Shown one piece after another: positions 54,601 through 64,000 of a stretch of DNA of 64,000 nt; position 1 is the first letter of the stretch, and the number at the start of each line of letters is the position of its first letter. The stretch is from Drosophila pseudoobscura. Taxonomy: Eukaryota > Arthropoda > Insecta > Diptera > Drosophilidae. The notes beneath the pieces are model-generated. The model ran no database searches and was not told where the DNA came from. It worked only from the letters and a program-made list of their open reading frames with translations. A program made the position numbers and the translations under genes. The stretch lies in the NCBI RefSeq assembly GCF_009870125.1, contig NC_046679.1, forward strand, positions 14,384,001 through 14,448,000. Direction: 5' to 3'.

Positions 54601-57600
54601 TTAACGCTGAATGCCGCCTCAGATACAGAAACACGCGAGTCGGAGACCGCGTCAGAGCCAGTTTCGGTTTCTGTTTCTGTTTCAGCCTCCGACTCTGGGC
54701 GAGCAATTAATATCAATGTTTTGTGACCCACTTTCCGGCTCTGCGAGAGGGAGGTGCTAACTAGACGCCATCCAGGGAGCAGGAGGAGTCGTCTCTTGGT
54801 GAAAAGTAACTAAATATTTGATGGAGAGCAGTGGTCAATGGTTGATATACCGGCTGTGGCTGTGGCTGTGGCTCTGGCTGTTGCTGGGGCTGGGGCTGGA
54901 CTGCATATTTATGCCTCATTATTTGTTTAGTTTAAATTTCTATTTGTCTACTTGGACAACCGATGGCTATGGCCACCAGCAGTCATAAACTACACAAAAT
55001 TTCATACACACAACATTTGGCTCGGACGGATCCATTCAACAGAAGATGACGACGAGTGAAAGCGGTCGGCAGTCGGTAGATGCCTCCTCTGACTAACTGC
55101 AAAATGCGGCAGACTGTGCGTCTGTATCCCGGCTGCAGAAACATATACGAGTATATATCTTTAAACAAATTTCTATATTACTTTTTTCCTGGGGCCAAGT
55201 GCATGAGTTTCCCTTTACCATTTAGCTGTACATTTGTGGGCATAAAATAATTAAAATACCTACTCGCATCGCCCACCATGTCGTATGCTTATGCGTATGC
55301 GCAATGCAAATTGATTGATGATTGGAGTAAAAGTATCAATTATGATACATTTGGCATGAATTTTCAATTGCGGTTGCCAGAGGGAGAGAGAGATCGCATC
55401 ATAATGATGATGATGAGGAAGTGACCACACACCACAGACTGTATCTGTATGTACATGTCTGAGAGGTGGTAACACTTTGATCTCCTAGGCGAATGATTAC
55501 CTTGTCCATGCGCCTGGCACCCCATTAAGATTTTCCTTGAACCCAAAGCCACAGCCACAGCTGTAGCTATAGCAATAGGCACCCAGCGATTGCCACAATT
55601 GGCCGGCGCACTTAATGGAGCGGCCATTATCCATTAGTCTTAGAATCGGTTTCAGACTTTCAACGGTTCAAACTCCGTCCCCATAACCATAACGAGCATA
55701 CATTTCGAGTGCCTCCATCTCTATGCATATGGATGAAGCGACAGACAATCAAAGTCCATAAAATTGGGGTCCACATTTTGAAAGAACTGAACACATTTGA
55801 AACACGTATTACATGTCCCACTTGACATGCTAACAATTTAATTTGAACCCCGACGACGGAGACGCGAACGGAGCTCGAATTGAGGTTGCTTCTTCCATGT
55901 GTGTGTGTGTTCGGGTCACCAAAGTGCTCTGGTTAACCCCCAGGTAAGTGCTTTTGTAACTGGTGTATTAGTGCTCTTGCCATAAGGAAGTATTACCAAT
56001 CCAAGTCGATTGTTTTAAGCGTAGTTATTGCCGGCTTGTGGCATAACAATGGCTTCAGTCACGGCATTCATCGTTAATCGATTATGCCAAAGGTATAGTC
56101 AAAAGATTACATTTCAGAACGCGAATGAAGATGAAGATGACTCTTCTCTGGTTTTATTGTCTTGCGGTTCGTTTGGGTTCGGATTGGGTCATCACTTGGA
56201 TTTGGGTCATTCTGTGGTCACACCTTCTTTGTGTGGCAGATGGCAGATACTCATCGTACGCATCGTATGCCTTGGCTTCTTCCACCATCTCAGATATGTA
56301 AGAAATAAACAGCTTTAGCGGTCTGTTTGCTGTTTGCTGTTTCCCCTAACCCTAACCCATCCATCAAAACATCAGCCACGCCATTTGATTCGATGCGGGA
56401 TAAATCACAGAGACTTTGAGCTGATTTTCATTAAAAAATTTGCCATAAAATGTAAAATTCATTTATGCCAACCACTTTGCCCACATACGGGACAGGGGGG
56501 TCTGGGTCTGGTCTGAATGGTGACTCCACCTTATATTTAATCCAAGGCAAGAAATCATCAACACCATAGTTCCACTGAGGCCTGCTGGCTCGCGCTGTAA
56601 GTTTCCCATAAGCGAGCGGATACATTTTTAAAGAGCATGCCATACATTCACAGTGTTTCGAAGCGTGTTTGTGTCCATGGACAGCAGTGAAAAATGTTCT
56701 AGTATATATTCTTAGGGGTTCTTAACTTTTTGGACCAAATCAAAGTCTTTTACTCCTGTCCAACCGCAAGGGTTAAACACTTCATAAGGAATGGTCTCTA
56801 TTCGGTCTTGTGATCATAGATAAGGGACTTACAAAGACCTACTGACTTACATAAATACATATAGTATATTGAGCAACATCCTCCAGGAGCTTCTTAAACA
56901 GCCTTGTATATGGTCAAGCTCATGATGTTGCTGATCGTGCCTATTTCTCTCACCGTTTCGCTGCACGGACAGCGTACGCAACATTGTCACCGGTGGGTTG
57001 GTGGCGATCTGAATATTATAATCTGAACTTATAAATATACTCCCAAAGGAAATGTGGTCTTATCCATTACATTAATTGTTATATAATTCTTTTTGGTTGC
57101 GGATTGTATGCTACATAGAGAAAAAACAACACAGAAACGTATCCTATTCATCCTATCCCAAAAGAAAGAAAAAACACCCACACCCGAAAAACACTATAAT
57201 CCCCTTGTGCTCTCTCTCTCTCCACATTTCATTGTACTAAACCCCAAACTAACATTTACTTCTTATGTATTATATGAACGAGAACTATCTCCTATTCTGT
57301 GTGTGCTTTTTTTTCTATTTTTTATTTATAGGATTGGCTTGCGGGACGTGCGTTTTAGCGTCCGATTTTGGTTTCATACTCGATTGTAACTTCAAAAAGT
57401 CTGGACTGTTTCGTGTACGAAATTTGGGTGGCCTAAAGGCCCATTTCGGTTTAGGTAAATCTCTACTCTATCAAACCCATCCTAACCCTAGAATACCCTG
57501 TATATATCTACATGTATATCCCTAACCAGCCATATAGAAGGTGTACGTACTGTTCTCTCGGGGGTTCAAGTGCACCTAATTGGTCAAGTAATCGATGGTG

Positions 57601-60101
57601 GGGTCCAAACGAGACGCGAACAGCGATTAAGTAAGTCATTAATGCATTAATGCCAATGTCAGTGGCAACAGCAGTAGCAGTAGTAGTAGAAGCGGCGGCA
57701 GCCTCAAATAGATGGCTAAAGTGGAGCATATGGCGGTGGAGAGGAGACCGAGACGAAGACCAAGACCAAGACCGAGACCGATAACAAGAGTGAACTGTAG
57801 TTCACACAGGCAGAGGCGTGGGTAGAGGAGGGGCTGCTATTGTGGGTATGCATCTCCATAGATCCAGCGATTGGTACGCCCCATTTGGGAACTGCCGCCA
57901 GAGCGCAGAGACTGTAAGGAAATTTTCCGCAACCGAAGCTCGGACCAGAGAAAAGGTGCTCTAAAAGATTCCCCAATATATCCCCATCTGTTCCAAACCC
58001 AAGTCTACCGCCAGATGCACTGTATTTTTGAATAAATCCCTAAAGTCGTAGGATTCCCATCTCCCATAGATAACCCCCTCTATGCACGCCCCTATATGAT
58101 CGGATCAAAGCCCACTACTTAGGCTCTTTGTACATAAAACCCGTGTAGATTTAAGATTTAGATACAAAGCCCTTGTCGGCTCGAAGGGAAAAACAAAGGT
58201 CATTAATTAACACATTATTGCCCAACCCCCAATCCCAAATCGCCAACACGATTGCTGTGATTGATGGGGGATTGGCTCCGTCACGGACACCGCCCTAACC
58301 CTTTAATGGTTTCTTTCAGGCTTCAGTCTCGGCGATGAGCTGGGCTTTCCGGAGTCGCTGGGGAACCTGGAGGGCGAGCGTCGGCGTGCCATCAGCTACA
58401 AGAATGGACCACCGCCTGAGAGTGTGGGAGTGCTGTCGGGGGCACAGCAACAGGTGAGGAGTGGAATAGATGGAACCTTGAAGGTCTCCAATCCCTGCTG
58501 ATGATCCCTTCTGTCGTCCTTAGGCCAATCCAAGCGCACAGCACTCGCTGCCAGATAAACGCATCAGCTCACGCTCCACCGGACCCGTGCCCTACAATCT
58601 GCAGCTGCAGCAGCTCCAACAGAGCGCCCTCCAAGCGGCCAAGGCCCAGCAGCAGCAGCAGAAGATGAAGCAACTGCAACAGCAATTGCTGCTGCACCAG
58701 CAGCAGCAGCTTCACCAACAGCAACAGCAGGCGCAGCTCATGACCGAAGCCCGTCCGCTGCCGCTGGGCGTGCCCGCCTTCCGGCCGATACCACAGAAGC
58801 AGCAGCAGCAACAGCAACAGCAGCAGGCCTTGAACCCGGCTCCGACAACAGCAGAACGCCGCGTGGCCGTGGACTCTACGGAGCCGCGAGTCAGTGTCAA
58901 CAATAAGCTGATCCTTGCCGTGGATAAGCCGGTGAGTGTAGAGTCCTTCCCCTCTAAGTGCTCCACTAATCAATAGAACATTGTTGCGGATCAGCATTCG
59001 AATCGCACTTTCCATGCGGACAATCCAGTGGTCTCCCAGCCCGTGGCAGTGCCCGTCTTCCAGGCCATGCCCGAGTCCATTGCCCGCATAGCGAATGCGG
59101 CCAAGGAGCAACGCCAGGCGCCGCCCAGCTATCCCAATTATCTGCAATTCGAGGAGCCCAAATTCGACCTCAAGGATGTGACTGTGGAGGAGCTGGCCGC
59201 GGCGGCCAATGTCACGGTGGAGACCATCAAGCATGCCATATATGTGCGGGAGCAGCAGCTCAAGGCGGAGCACAGGGCACAGTTGGCGGCCAAACTGCGA
59301 GAGGAGTTCATGCGCACCTCCACCGTGAGGACCACCACAACGACGACAACGACAACGAGTACTCCACGACCAAATAAGTCGATGGCAGAGCACAAGGTGT
59401 CCAAGGTGGGGGATTGAAAAGCATATCCTTGTAGTTATATTCCATTGACATATCTCTCTGTGTTTGCAGGTCATGAATGCCCCCAAGGAATATTATCCTG
59501 TGGGCTACGACAAGAACTTCGATGACAATTTCAAGTCCAAGGTGGATCTGCCGCCCACGAGCTTCTCCTGCGCCAAGCAGAAGCACTTTCCGGGCCTCTA
59601 TGCAGACACCGATCTGGGCTGCATGGTGAGGCTTTCTTTTAGCTGAAGATCTCTGAATCGGCTCAAAATCCAACCACTTTATTGCAGGTCTTTCATGTGT
59701 GCGCCCTCACCGATGATGGCTTGGTGCGGAAGTCCTTCCTCTGTCCAGAGAACACGCTCTTCGATCAGACCATCCTCAAGTGCAACTGGTGGTTCTATGT
59801 GGACTGCAGCTCCAGCGCCAGCATCTACGACTCGAACATACCCATCTCGAAGAGCTACCAGCTGATGAAGTCCCTCACGTACTTCTCCAAGTTCAACAAC
59901 CAGCGGAGCAAGGAGCAGGAGGGCGACAAGGACGAGAATGCCCTGGATATAGACTCATTGCGGGAGTCCATGGAGGGTGTATCCCGCAGACAGGAGCAGG
60001 CCAAAAAGGCAGAGCTTGAGCGGGAGCGGGAGCAGCAGCTGCCGAAGGCAGACCACGAGCATGTGGTGCCCGAGGAGGGGGAGCAGCAGCTGTCCAACTA
60101 G
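51691..60101 (+). CDS. Secreted protein with C-terminal chitin-binding type-2 (peritrophin) domain
   Basis: Six coding exons (51691-51733, 58320-58453, 58524-58931, 58995-59405, 59470-59625, 59688-60101) give 521 residues. Exon 1 encodes only a signal peptide (MNFFVIGFLIMQAA) and is followed by a 6.6-kb intron. The middle has an acidic/Gly segment (LGDELGFPESLGNLEGERRR) and long Gln runs from CAG repeats, then Thr-rich sequence. The CBM14 domain (about residues 350-415) has the six-Cys pattern: FSCAKQKHFPGLYADTDLGC, VFHVC, FLCPENTLFDQTILKCNWW and YVDC. The C-terminal tail is Glu/Gln-rich. Such proteins bind chitin in cuticle, trachea or peritrophic matrix. I do not recognise the specific gene. 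The fourth exon start (58995) was chosen over 58977 because a CTAAT branch site lies at the right distance and the alternative intron would be only 45 nt. Confidence 0.8.
52250..52305. repeat. TTCGGA/TTCGGC hexamer repeat
   Basis: Tandem GGATTCGGCTTCGGCTT-like hexamers lie inside the long first intron of the chitin-binding gene. This is ordinary simple sequence. Confidence 0.7.
53819..53846. repeat. (TG)n microsatellite
   Basis: About 13 TG units lie inside the long intron. Confidence 0.85.
55941..55949 (+). other. Candidate recursive splice site (CAG|GTAAGTG)
   Basis: CCCCCAG ends at 55943 and is followed at once by a perfect donor, GTAAGTG. An acceptor directly abutting a donor in a long fly intron is the signature of ratcheting (zero-length exon) sites. 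The upstream tract contains C/T-rich and TTAAC branch-like sequence but is not strongly pyrimidine-rich. It could also be the 3' end of an alternative 5' exon. Confidence 0.4.
57332..57454 (+). other. Candidate 41-codon cassette exon
   Basis: A very strong pyrimidine tract (CTTTTTTTTCTATTTTTTATTTATAG) precedes 57332, and a donor G|GTAAAT follows 57454. The 123-nt segment is a multiple of three, is phase 1 at both ends like the flanking exons, and has no stop in that frame. The peptide begins RLACGTCVLASDFGFILDCN and continues FKKSGLFRVRNLGGLKAHFG, with three cysteines. It would fit between the signal peptide and the rest of the protein. I know of no homologue. Confidence 0.45.
58640..58830. 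repeat. CAG/CAA (opa-type) coding repeats
   Basis: Runs of CAG with CAA interruptions encode poly-Gln inside the chitin-binding gene, at about 58647-58735 and again at 58798-58830. Confidence 0.8.
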
Positions 60102-60552
60102 AAATAAGAGTCTCTCCACCCTAATGCTATCTGAGATCTAGGTTAAGAGTTAACGATCGAGCGTCATAGTCAAATCTCTCTATCTCTCTCGCTTAAGCCA
60201 ATGGTTTTCTGTTTAGTCTGTCCAACATTTCCTACAGGAGGAGATCCTGTTCAGTCCCTCCTTAGACATAGTCCCCTGTAGTCCTCCCTCTTCCTAGCCC
60301 CGTAAGTCGATTATCTCTAGTGTTATTCATATTACTATTTATTTATTGTATGTATTTACCCAGCTATTACAACACAAAAACTCTGTTTGTTTCAATTTAT
60401 AAATGTTCATTATGACTTTTCTGTGGTTTAATAAATGGGGGAGATGCTCCTGCATCCTGCAGCTTAATTGCCAATTGAAAGATATATAACTTCAATGCAA
60501 ACTACGAATCTTAAATAATTTAAACAATAGTATCTTACGAGAGTGGAAAGAT

Positions 60553-62549
60553 TCAGTTGGAGCTGCTGCCAATGCCAGTCAACTCCTTCAGCTCCTTGAG
60601 CAGATGCCGATTGTACTCCTTGTGGTTGAGGGGCCCCACGGACTGCACGGTGAGCTTGTTGCGGGTCATGTCGCCGTACACCTCGTTTTTGCAGCGCAGT
60701 TTGAAGATGTGCGAAGTGAAGTTAAGGGCTGAAAAAATTTCCTCAGCCTTGGTTGGATCATTCTCGAGGGCCTCGCCAATCTCCTGGGAGGTGTGCTTGA
60801 GCAGCTGCTCGCCGGTTTCGTTGAAGCAGGTGACCCAACGATTGGAGGTCCAGTCACCCACGCTCATCTGTTGATACAGAAATCATCATTTGGATAATTT
60901 TAGGGACTCTTCTTCTAGTTACTCACATTGACAAGCAGACGATATTTAAAGTTGGGATACAGTGCATTGCAACGTTCGCAGCGATACTGATCGTTGCCCT
61001 CGTCGACAACCTTTTTGTTGCAGTCCGCCTGGGGGCAGGCGCGGTAGAAGGCATTCTCCTGCTTAACGATATGCACCACTGCCTTGCACTGGAAGTAGTC
61101 GGGCTTGTCGCCGGAGCCAAGGTTGCGTGCCCGCGCATCCTTAAGGGTCATCCAATCAGTGGAGAAGCTGCCACCGCCAGTGCGGGCCGACACCATGTTG
61201 GCAACGTTGTCACCGCCACCATTATCGAACCATCCGCGCAATTTGTGGGCCTCTGGAATGTCCGGATTTATCTTCATGATGGAGCCCCCGCCGAGACTCA
61301 AGCTCTTGCCGCCATTAAACTCATTGATGCGTGTGCCTTTTACCAGGATAACAGGCTGAACGTGGCCATCAAAGTTGACGGCATCATCGCCCCAAAGGGT
61401 CAGGCTAATGGCCGAGTTGCTCATGTCCACCAGGGTGAGGTCTCGCTTCTTGAACTCCTTGTTGGTGGTGCGCGAGGTGAAGGCCTGCAGTTCACCGACC
61501 TCTTTGCAGATACCGATTGTGTCGACAGCCGCCTTGTTCTCCATGCCAGACACCTCGGAAATGGGTACCAAATTGTATTTAATATCGGGAATGGCACCAT
61601 CGTCCGCATCTTCGCAGAGCTGGACGGCAGTTTCGCCCGTAAAGGTCATCTCGTAGGCATTGTTCAGCTGCGAGAACTGTTTGTTGGCCGGCTTCAGTTG
61701 GCACTTGGAGAAGAAGTAAACGCTATCGACTTGAATCATATCAAAGTATTTGTCGCATTGCTCCTTGAAGGCTGTGGCACGAATTTCACCCGATTCATCC
61801 ATCAAATCCATGCTAAACAACTTGCCCTCTCCCCGGGGGTTGCTCCAGGTGCGTATGCCTGTTTTGGAGGTGACGCGCGCCTTGATCACCCACTTGTTCT
61901 GGTAGGGACTTAGGCTGGAGATGGGATGGGTCATTCCCGCGCCAATTGAGGCATTCAATGTAATGTTATTATTGTTGTTGTTGTTGCTCTGAGTCACTTC
62001 CTTTTTGGGAACCACAGGAGGTGCCGCTTTGGCGACCTTGTCCTGTTTGGCGGCATTTTCATATGTGACGGGCTCGCCAATTTTCTCCTTCACCTCGGCG
62101 CCGGCATTGAGCACTGTTAATTCTGATATAATAAGGACGCGTCTGAAACGTTAATTTAGTTTAAGTTCGACTTCGCATTAGTTGTAATGACTTCCACTTA
62201 CTTGCCAGCTCCGTCTTTGCCCACCATCGAGGTGACGTACTTGTTCAGCTGCACAATCGTGAACTCGTCCAGCTGTCCCTTGTGCTGCATCTCGTTCAGC
62301 TGGCTGGCCAGCATGGCATAGCTATTGAAGTATTTCCCATCGGAAATCAAGATGCGATAACGCTCCGCGTCCGCATTGCTGTTGATTTTCTTGATGGCCA
62401 GGATCTGAAGCACCGGCTTCACGACATCATCGCCATTCATAATGCGCTGTGCCAGACAAATCAAATGAAAGCGTTGAAACATGAAGTCTACAACTGAAGA
62501 CAGGTGTACTCACAGCAATAACTCCCGAGGACAAAGATGCAAAGCCCAT
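60553..62549 (-). CDS. RpA-70: Replication protein A 70-kDa subunit
   Basis: Four exons (62549-62514, 62446-62202, 62142-60927, 60867-60553) give 603 residues, the length I recall for the fly protein. RPA70 is the large subunit of the trimer that coats single-stranded DNA in replication, repair and checkpoint signalling. Domains in order: DBD-F at 1-~115 (LSSGVIARIMNGDDVVKPVL), a linker, DBD-A (KWVIKARVTSKTGIRTWSN, GEIRATAFKEQCDKYFDMI), DBD-B (FKKRDLTLVDMSNSAISLTL, VILVKGTRINEFNGGKSLSL), and DBD-C with a four-Cys zinc ribbon (CPQADCNKKVV, YRCERCN). The C-terminal exon carries the trimerisation helix (KEYNRHLLKELKEL). It is divergent from Mcm2 with 461 bp between start codons. Confidence 0.96.
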
Positions 62550-62637
62550 TTTGAATTGTTTATAATAATTTGGCAATAATTTCACAACAAAATCTGCACA
62601 TTCGTCGAGGGCTGGACACTGAATGAAGCCACAAGAG

Positions 62638-62911
62638 GCGGGAAGAGCTGGGAGCGATTCTTAAGTCGCTGGTTTTTGGTGACATTTTGAACTAGTTCCA
62701 TTGCGTTTCAGGGCTGCAGTGCACTTTATGTTTTTTATATATAATTCAATTAGGAACATTATAATATTGGAATAGCAAAAATTTCTAAATAATTCGAAAA
62801 TATTGCAAAACATCCGTTTAGTAAGAAAACTGTGGGATCTTCAAAATAATTAAAAAATTTTTGCAATTATTAACACTGTTAATTCCTCTGTTGTGCAGCA
62901 CTCTTTCCCGC
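62638..62911. promoter_or_regulatory. Shared RpA-70/Mcm2 promoter with E2F-type sites
   Basis: TTTCCCGC at 62904-62911 and GGCGGGAA (reverse of TTCCCGCC) at 62638-62645 match the E2F/Dp consensus TTSSCGC. They lie about 100 bp upstream of each start codon, on opposite sides of the 461-bp gap. E2F1 control of replication genes at G1/S is well established in flies. Binding here is inferred. Confidence 0.6.
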
Positions 62912-63010
62912 GCATTTTCGCACGCGTCACAACAAAACAAATCGCGATCGGCAGCGGCTGAAGGATTCAAAACATATTTAAGACATTTGAAGATCGCATA
63001 TATATTGGAA

Positions 63011-64000
63011 ATGGATAATCCCAGCTCTCCGCCACCAAACACGCCCAGTGATGCCGCAGAGCGCCGTGGTCTACGCGCATCGATGACATCGCCAGTGGGC
63101 GACTTTGAGCCATTCGAGAACGAGGATGAGATTCTTGGGGATCAGACAGTGCGTCACGAGGAGGAAGAAGATGGCGAGGAGTTGTTTGGGGACAACATGG
63201 AGAACGACTATCGTCCCATGCCAGAACTGGATCACTACGATCCGGCGATGCTGGACGATGAAGAGGACTTCTCGGAGATGTCGCAGGGAGACCGCTTTGC
63301 GGCCGAGTCGGAGATGAGGAAGCGCGACCGTGCAGCTGGTATTCACCGCGACGATCGCGAGCTTGGCTTTGGCCAGTCCGATGATGAAGACGATGTGGGA
63401 CCCCGGGCCAAGCGACGGGCAGGAGAAAAGGCCGCTGTGGGCGAGGTTGAAGACACGGAGATGATCGAGTCCATTGAGAATCTAGAGGACACCAAAGGGC
63501 ATTCCACCAAGGAGTGGGTGAGCATGCTGGGGCCGCGCACGGAGATTGCCAATCGCTTTCAATCGTTTCTGCGTACATTTGTGGACGAGCGCGGCGCGTA
63601 CACATATCGGGACCGTATCCGTCGCATGTGCGAACAAAACAAGTCCTCGTTTGTGGTCTCCTACACAGATCTGGCCAACAAGGAGCATGTGCTGGCCTAC
63701 TTCCTGCCCGAGGCCCCCTTCCAGATGCTCGAAATCTTCGATAAGGTGGCCAAGGACATGGTCCTGTCCATCTTTCCCACCTACGAGCGCGTCACCACCG
63801 AGATCCATGTCCGCATTTCAGAGCTGCCCTTGATCGAAGAGCTTCGCACCTTCCGAAAGCTGCATCTCAACCAGCTGGTACGCACCCTGGGCGTGGTCAC
63901 GGCCACCACGGGTGTCCTGCCCCAGCTGTCGGTGATCAAGTACGACTGCGTCAAGTGCGGCTATGTCCTGGGGCCCTTTGTCCAGTCCCAAAACACAGAG
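63011..64000 (+). CDS. Mcm2: DNA replication licensing factor Mcm2 (5' part)
   Basis: The frame opens at ATG 63011 (MDNPSSPPPNTPSDAAERRG) and runs 330 codons without an intron to the window edge, where it is cut. Mcm2 is one of six MCM2-7 ATPase subunits of the replicative helicase. The acidic, Ser-rich N-terminal tail (FEPFENEDEILGDQ, DDEEDFSEMSQGDRF, then QSDDEDDVGPRAKRR) is the histone-binding and Cdc7-phosphorylated region. Then come WVSMLGPRTEIANRFQSFLR, ISELPLIEELRTFRKLHLNQ and LVRTLGVVTATTGVLPQLS of the MCM N-domain. The first half of the zinc finger (CVKCGYVLGPF) is at the edge. The AAA+ part lies outside. Confidence 0.96.
   Translation, partial: MDNPSSPPPNTPSDAAERRGLRASMTSPVGDFEPFENEDEILGDQTVRHEEEEDGEELFGDNMENDYRPMPELDHYDPAMLDDEEDFSEMSQGDRFAAESEMRKRDRAAGIHRDDRELGFGQSDDEDDVGPRAKRRAGEKAAVGEVEDTEMIESIENLEDTKGHSTKEWVSMLGPRTEIANRFQSFLRTFVDERGAYTYRDRIRRMCEQNKSSFVVSYTDLANKEHVLAYFLPEAPFQMLEIFDKVAKDMVLSIFPTYERVTTEIHVRISELPLIEELRTFRKLHLNQLVRTLGVVTATTGVLPQLSVIKYDCVKCGYVLGPFVQSQNTE

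Larger units (their letters stand above)
51734..58319 (+). other. 6.6-kb first intron of the chitin-binding gene
   Basis: The donor is A|GTGAGT at 51733/51734 and the acceptor GGTTTCTTTCAG ends at 58319. Both flanks are phase 1, so exon 1 joins directly to exon 58320-58453 as AGC (Ser). The intron holds simple repeats, a GCTGTG tandem tract near 54855-54890, a candidate recursive splice site and a candidate cassette exon. No nested gene is recognised. Confidence 0.7.

Noticed and set aside
56343-56360. Telomere-like CCCTAACCCTAACCC
   Set aside because: Only about two and a half units, inside an intron. Flies lack this telomere repeat, so it is most likely chance simple sequence.
58977-58994. 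Alternative acceptor CAATAG for the fourth exon of the chitin-binding gene
   Set aside because: It would leave a 45-nt intron, below the usual fly minimum. The downstream GATCAG has a CTAAT branch site at proper distance and keeps the frame.
58569-59486. 305-codon minus-strand open frame rich in Leu
   Set aside because: Poly-Leu arises from CTG, the reverse of the CAG repeats in the chitin-binding gene.
61071-61913. 280-codon plus-strand open frame
   Set aside because: Antisense shadow of RpA-70 exon 3.
1-64000. CRISPR arrays, operons, riboswitches, tRNA or rRNA genes, LTR elements
   Set aside because: No direct-repeat/spacer pattern, cloverleaf or rRNA-like segment, paired LTR or gag/env-like coding piece was seen. 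The genome is plainly insect nuclear DNA.

Overview
The window is euchromatic Drosophila nuclear DNA. It has short phase-consistent GT-AG introns, CAG/CAA-rich low-complexity coding tracts, CA and TATG microsatellites, and genes whose predicted products match fly proteins almost residue for residue. From memory, nearly every recognised gene has its D. melanogaster counterpart on chromosome arm 3R (Muller element E): Atg13, DppIII, sip3/Hrd1, faf, Mccc1, the prolyl-4-hydroxylase cluster, RpA-70 and Mcm2. In that species they lie at several separate sites, so this is a Muller E segment reshuffled relative to D. melanogaster. The repeat family resembles what I associate with the obscura group (inference; no alignment was possible).

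Layout. Positions 1-10000 are mostly non-coding and repeat-rich. A block at about 2.1-4.5 kb lies between repeat copies and holds a decayed, intron-bearing copy of part of the Wnt co-receptor gene arrow (LRP5/6), plus two further gene-like pieces I cannot name. From 10 to 24 kb is a compact housekeeping cluster: Atg13 (-), an MNS1-type ciliary coiled-coil gene (-), DppIII (-), the Hrd1 ubiquitin ligase sip3 (+) and a JKAMP-type ER membrane protein gene (-). From 26 to 39 kb is fat facets (+), a USP9X-class deubiquitinase of about 2865 residues with two alternative last exons. After a decayed LINE come Mccc1 (-), a TUG/ASPSCR1-type UBX gene (+) and two head-to-tail prolyl-4-hydroxylase alpha genes (-) only about 83 bp apart. 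From 50 to 60 kb is a long-intron gene (+) for a secreted protein with a C-terminal chitin-binding peritrophin domain. The right edge holds the divergent pair RpA-70 (-) and Mcm2 (+, cut by the window end), which share a promoter with E2F-type sites.

Functional themes. Hrd1 and JKAMP are both ER-associated degradation factors and sit convergently next to each other. TUG-type proteins bind p97/VCP, and faf is a deubiquitinase, so ubiquitin/proteostasis genes are unusually dense here. RpA-70 and Mcm2 both act at replication forks.

Most interesting structure. A dispersed repeat family begins with CAGTGTGACC (the reverse complement of Drosophila core-promoter Motif 1) followed by clustered AATATACCG units (similar to Motif 6). 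Copies lie upstream of Atg13 and between DppIII and Hrd1, where two outward-facing copies form the ends of a 329-bp element; a weaker site lies upstream of faf. This suggests repeat-borne housekeeping promoters. Other points of interest are the captured arrow fragment, a candidate 41-codon cassette exon and a candidate recursive splice site in the chitin-binding gene, a minimal start-stop uORF in faf, and the very tight P4H pair. No RNA gene, CRISPR array, LTR element or virus-like element was recognised.
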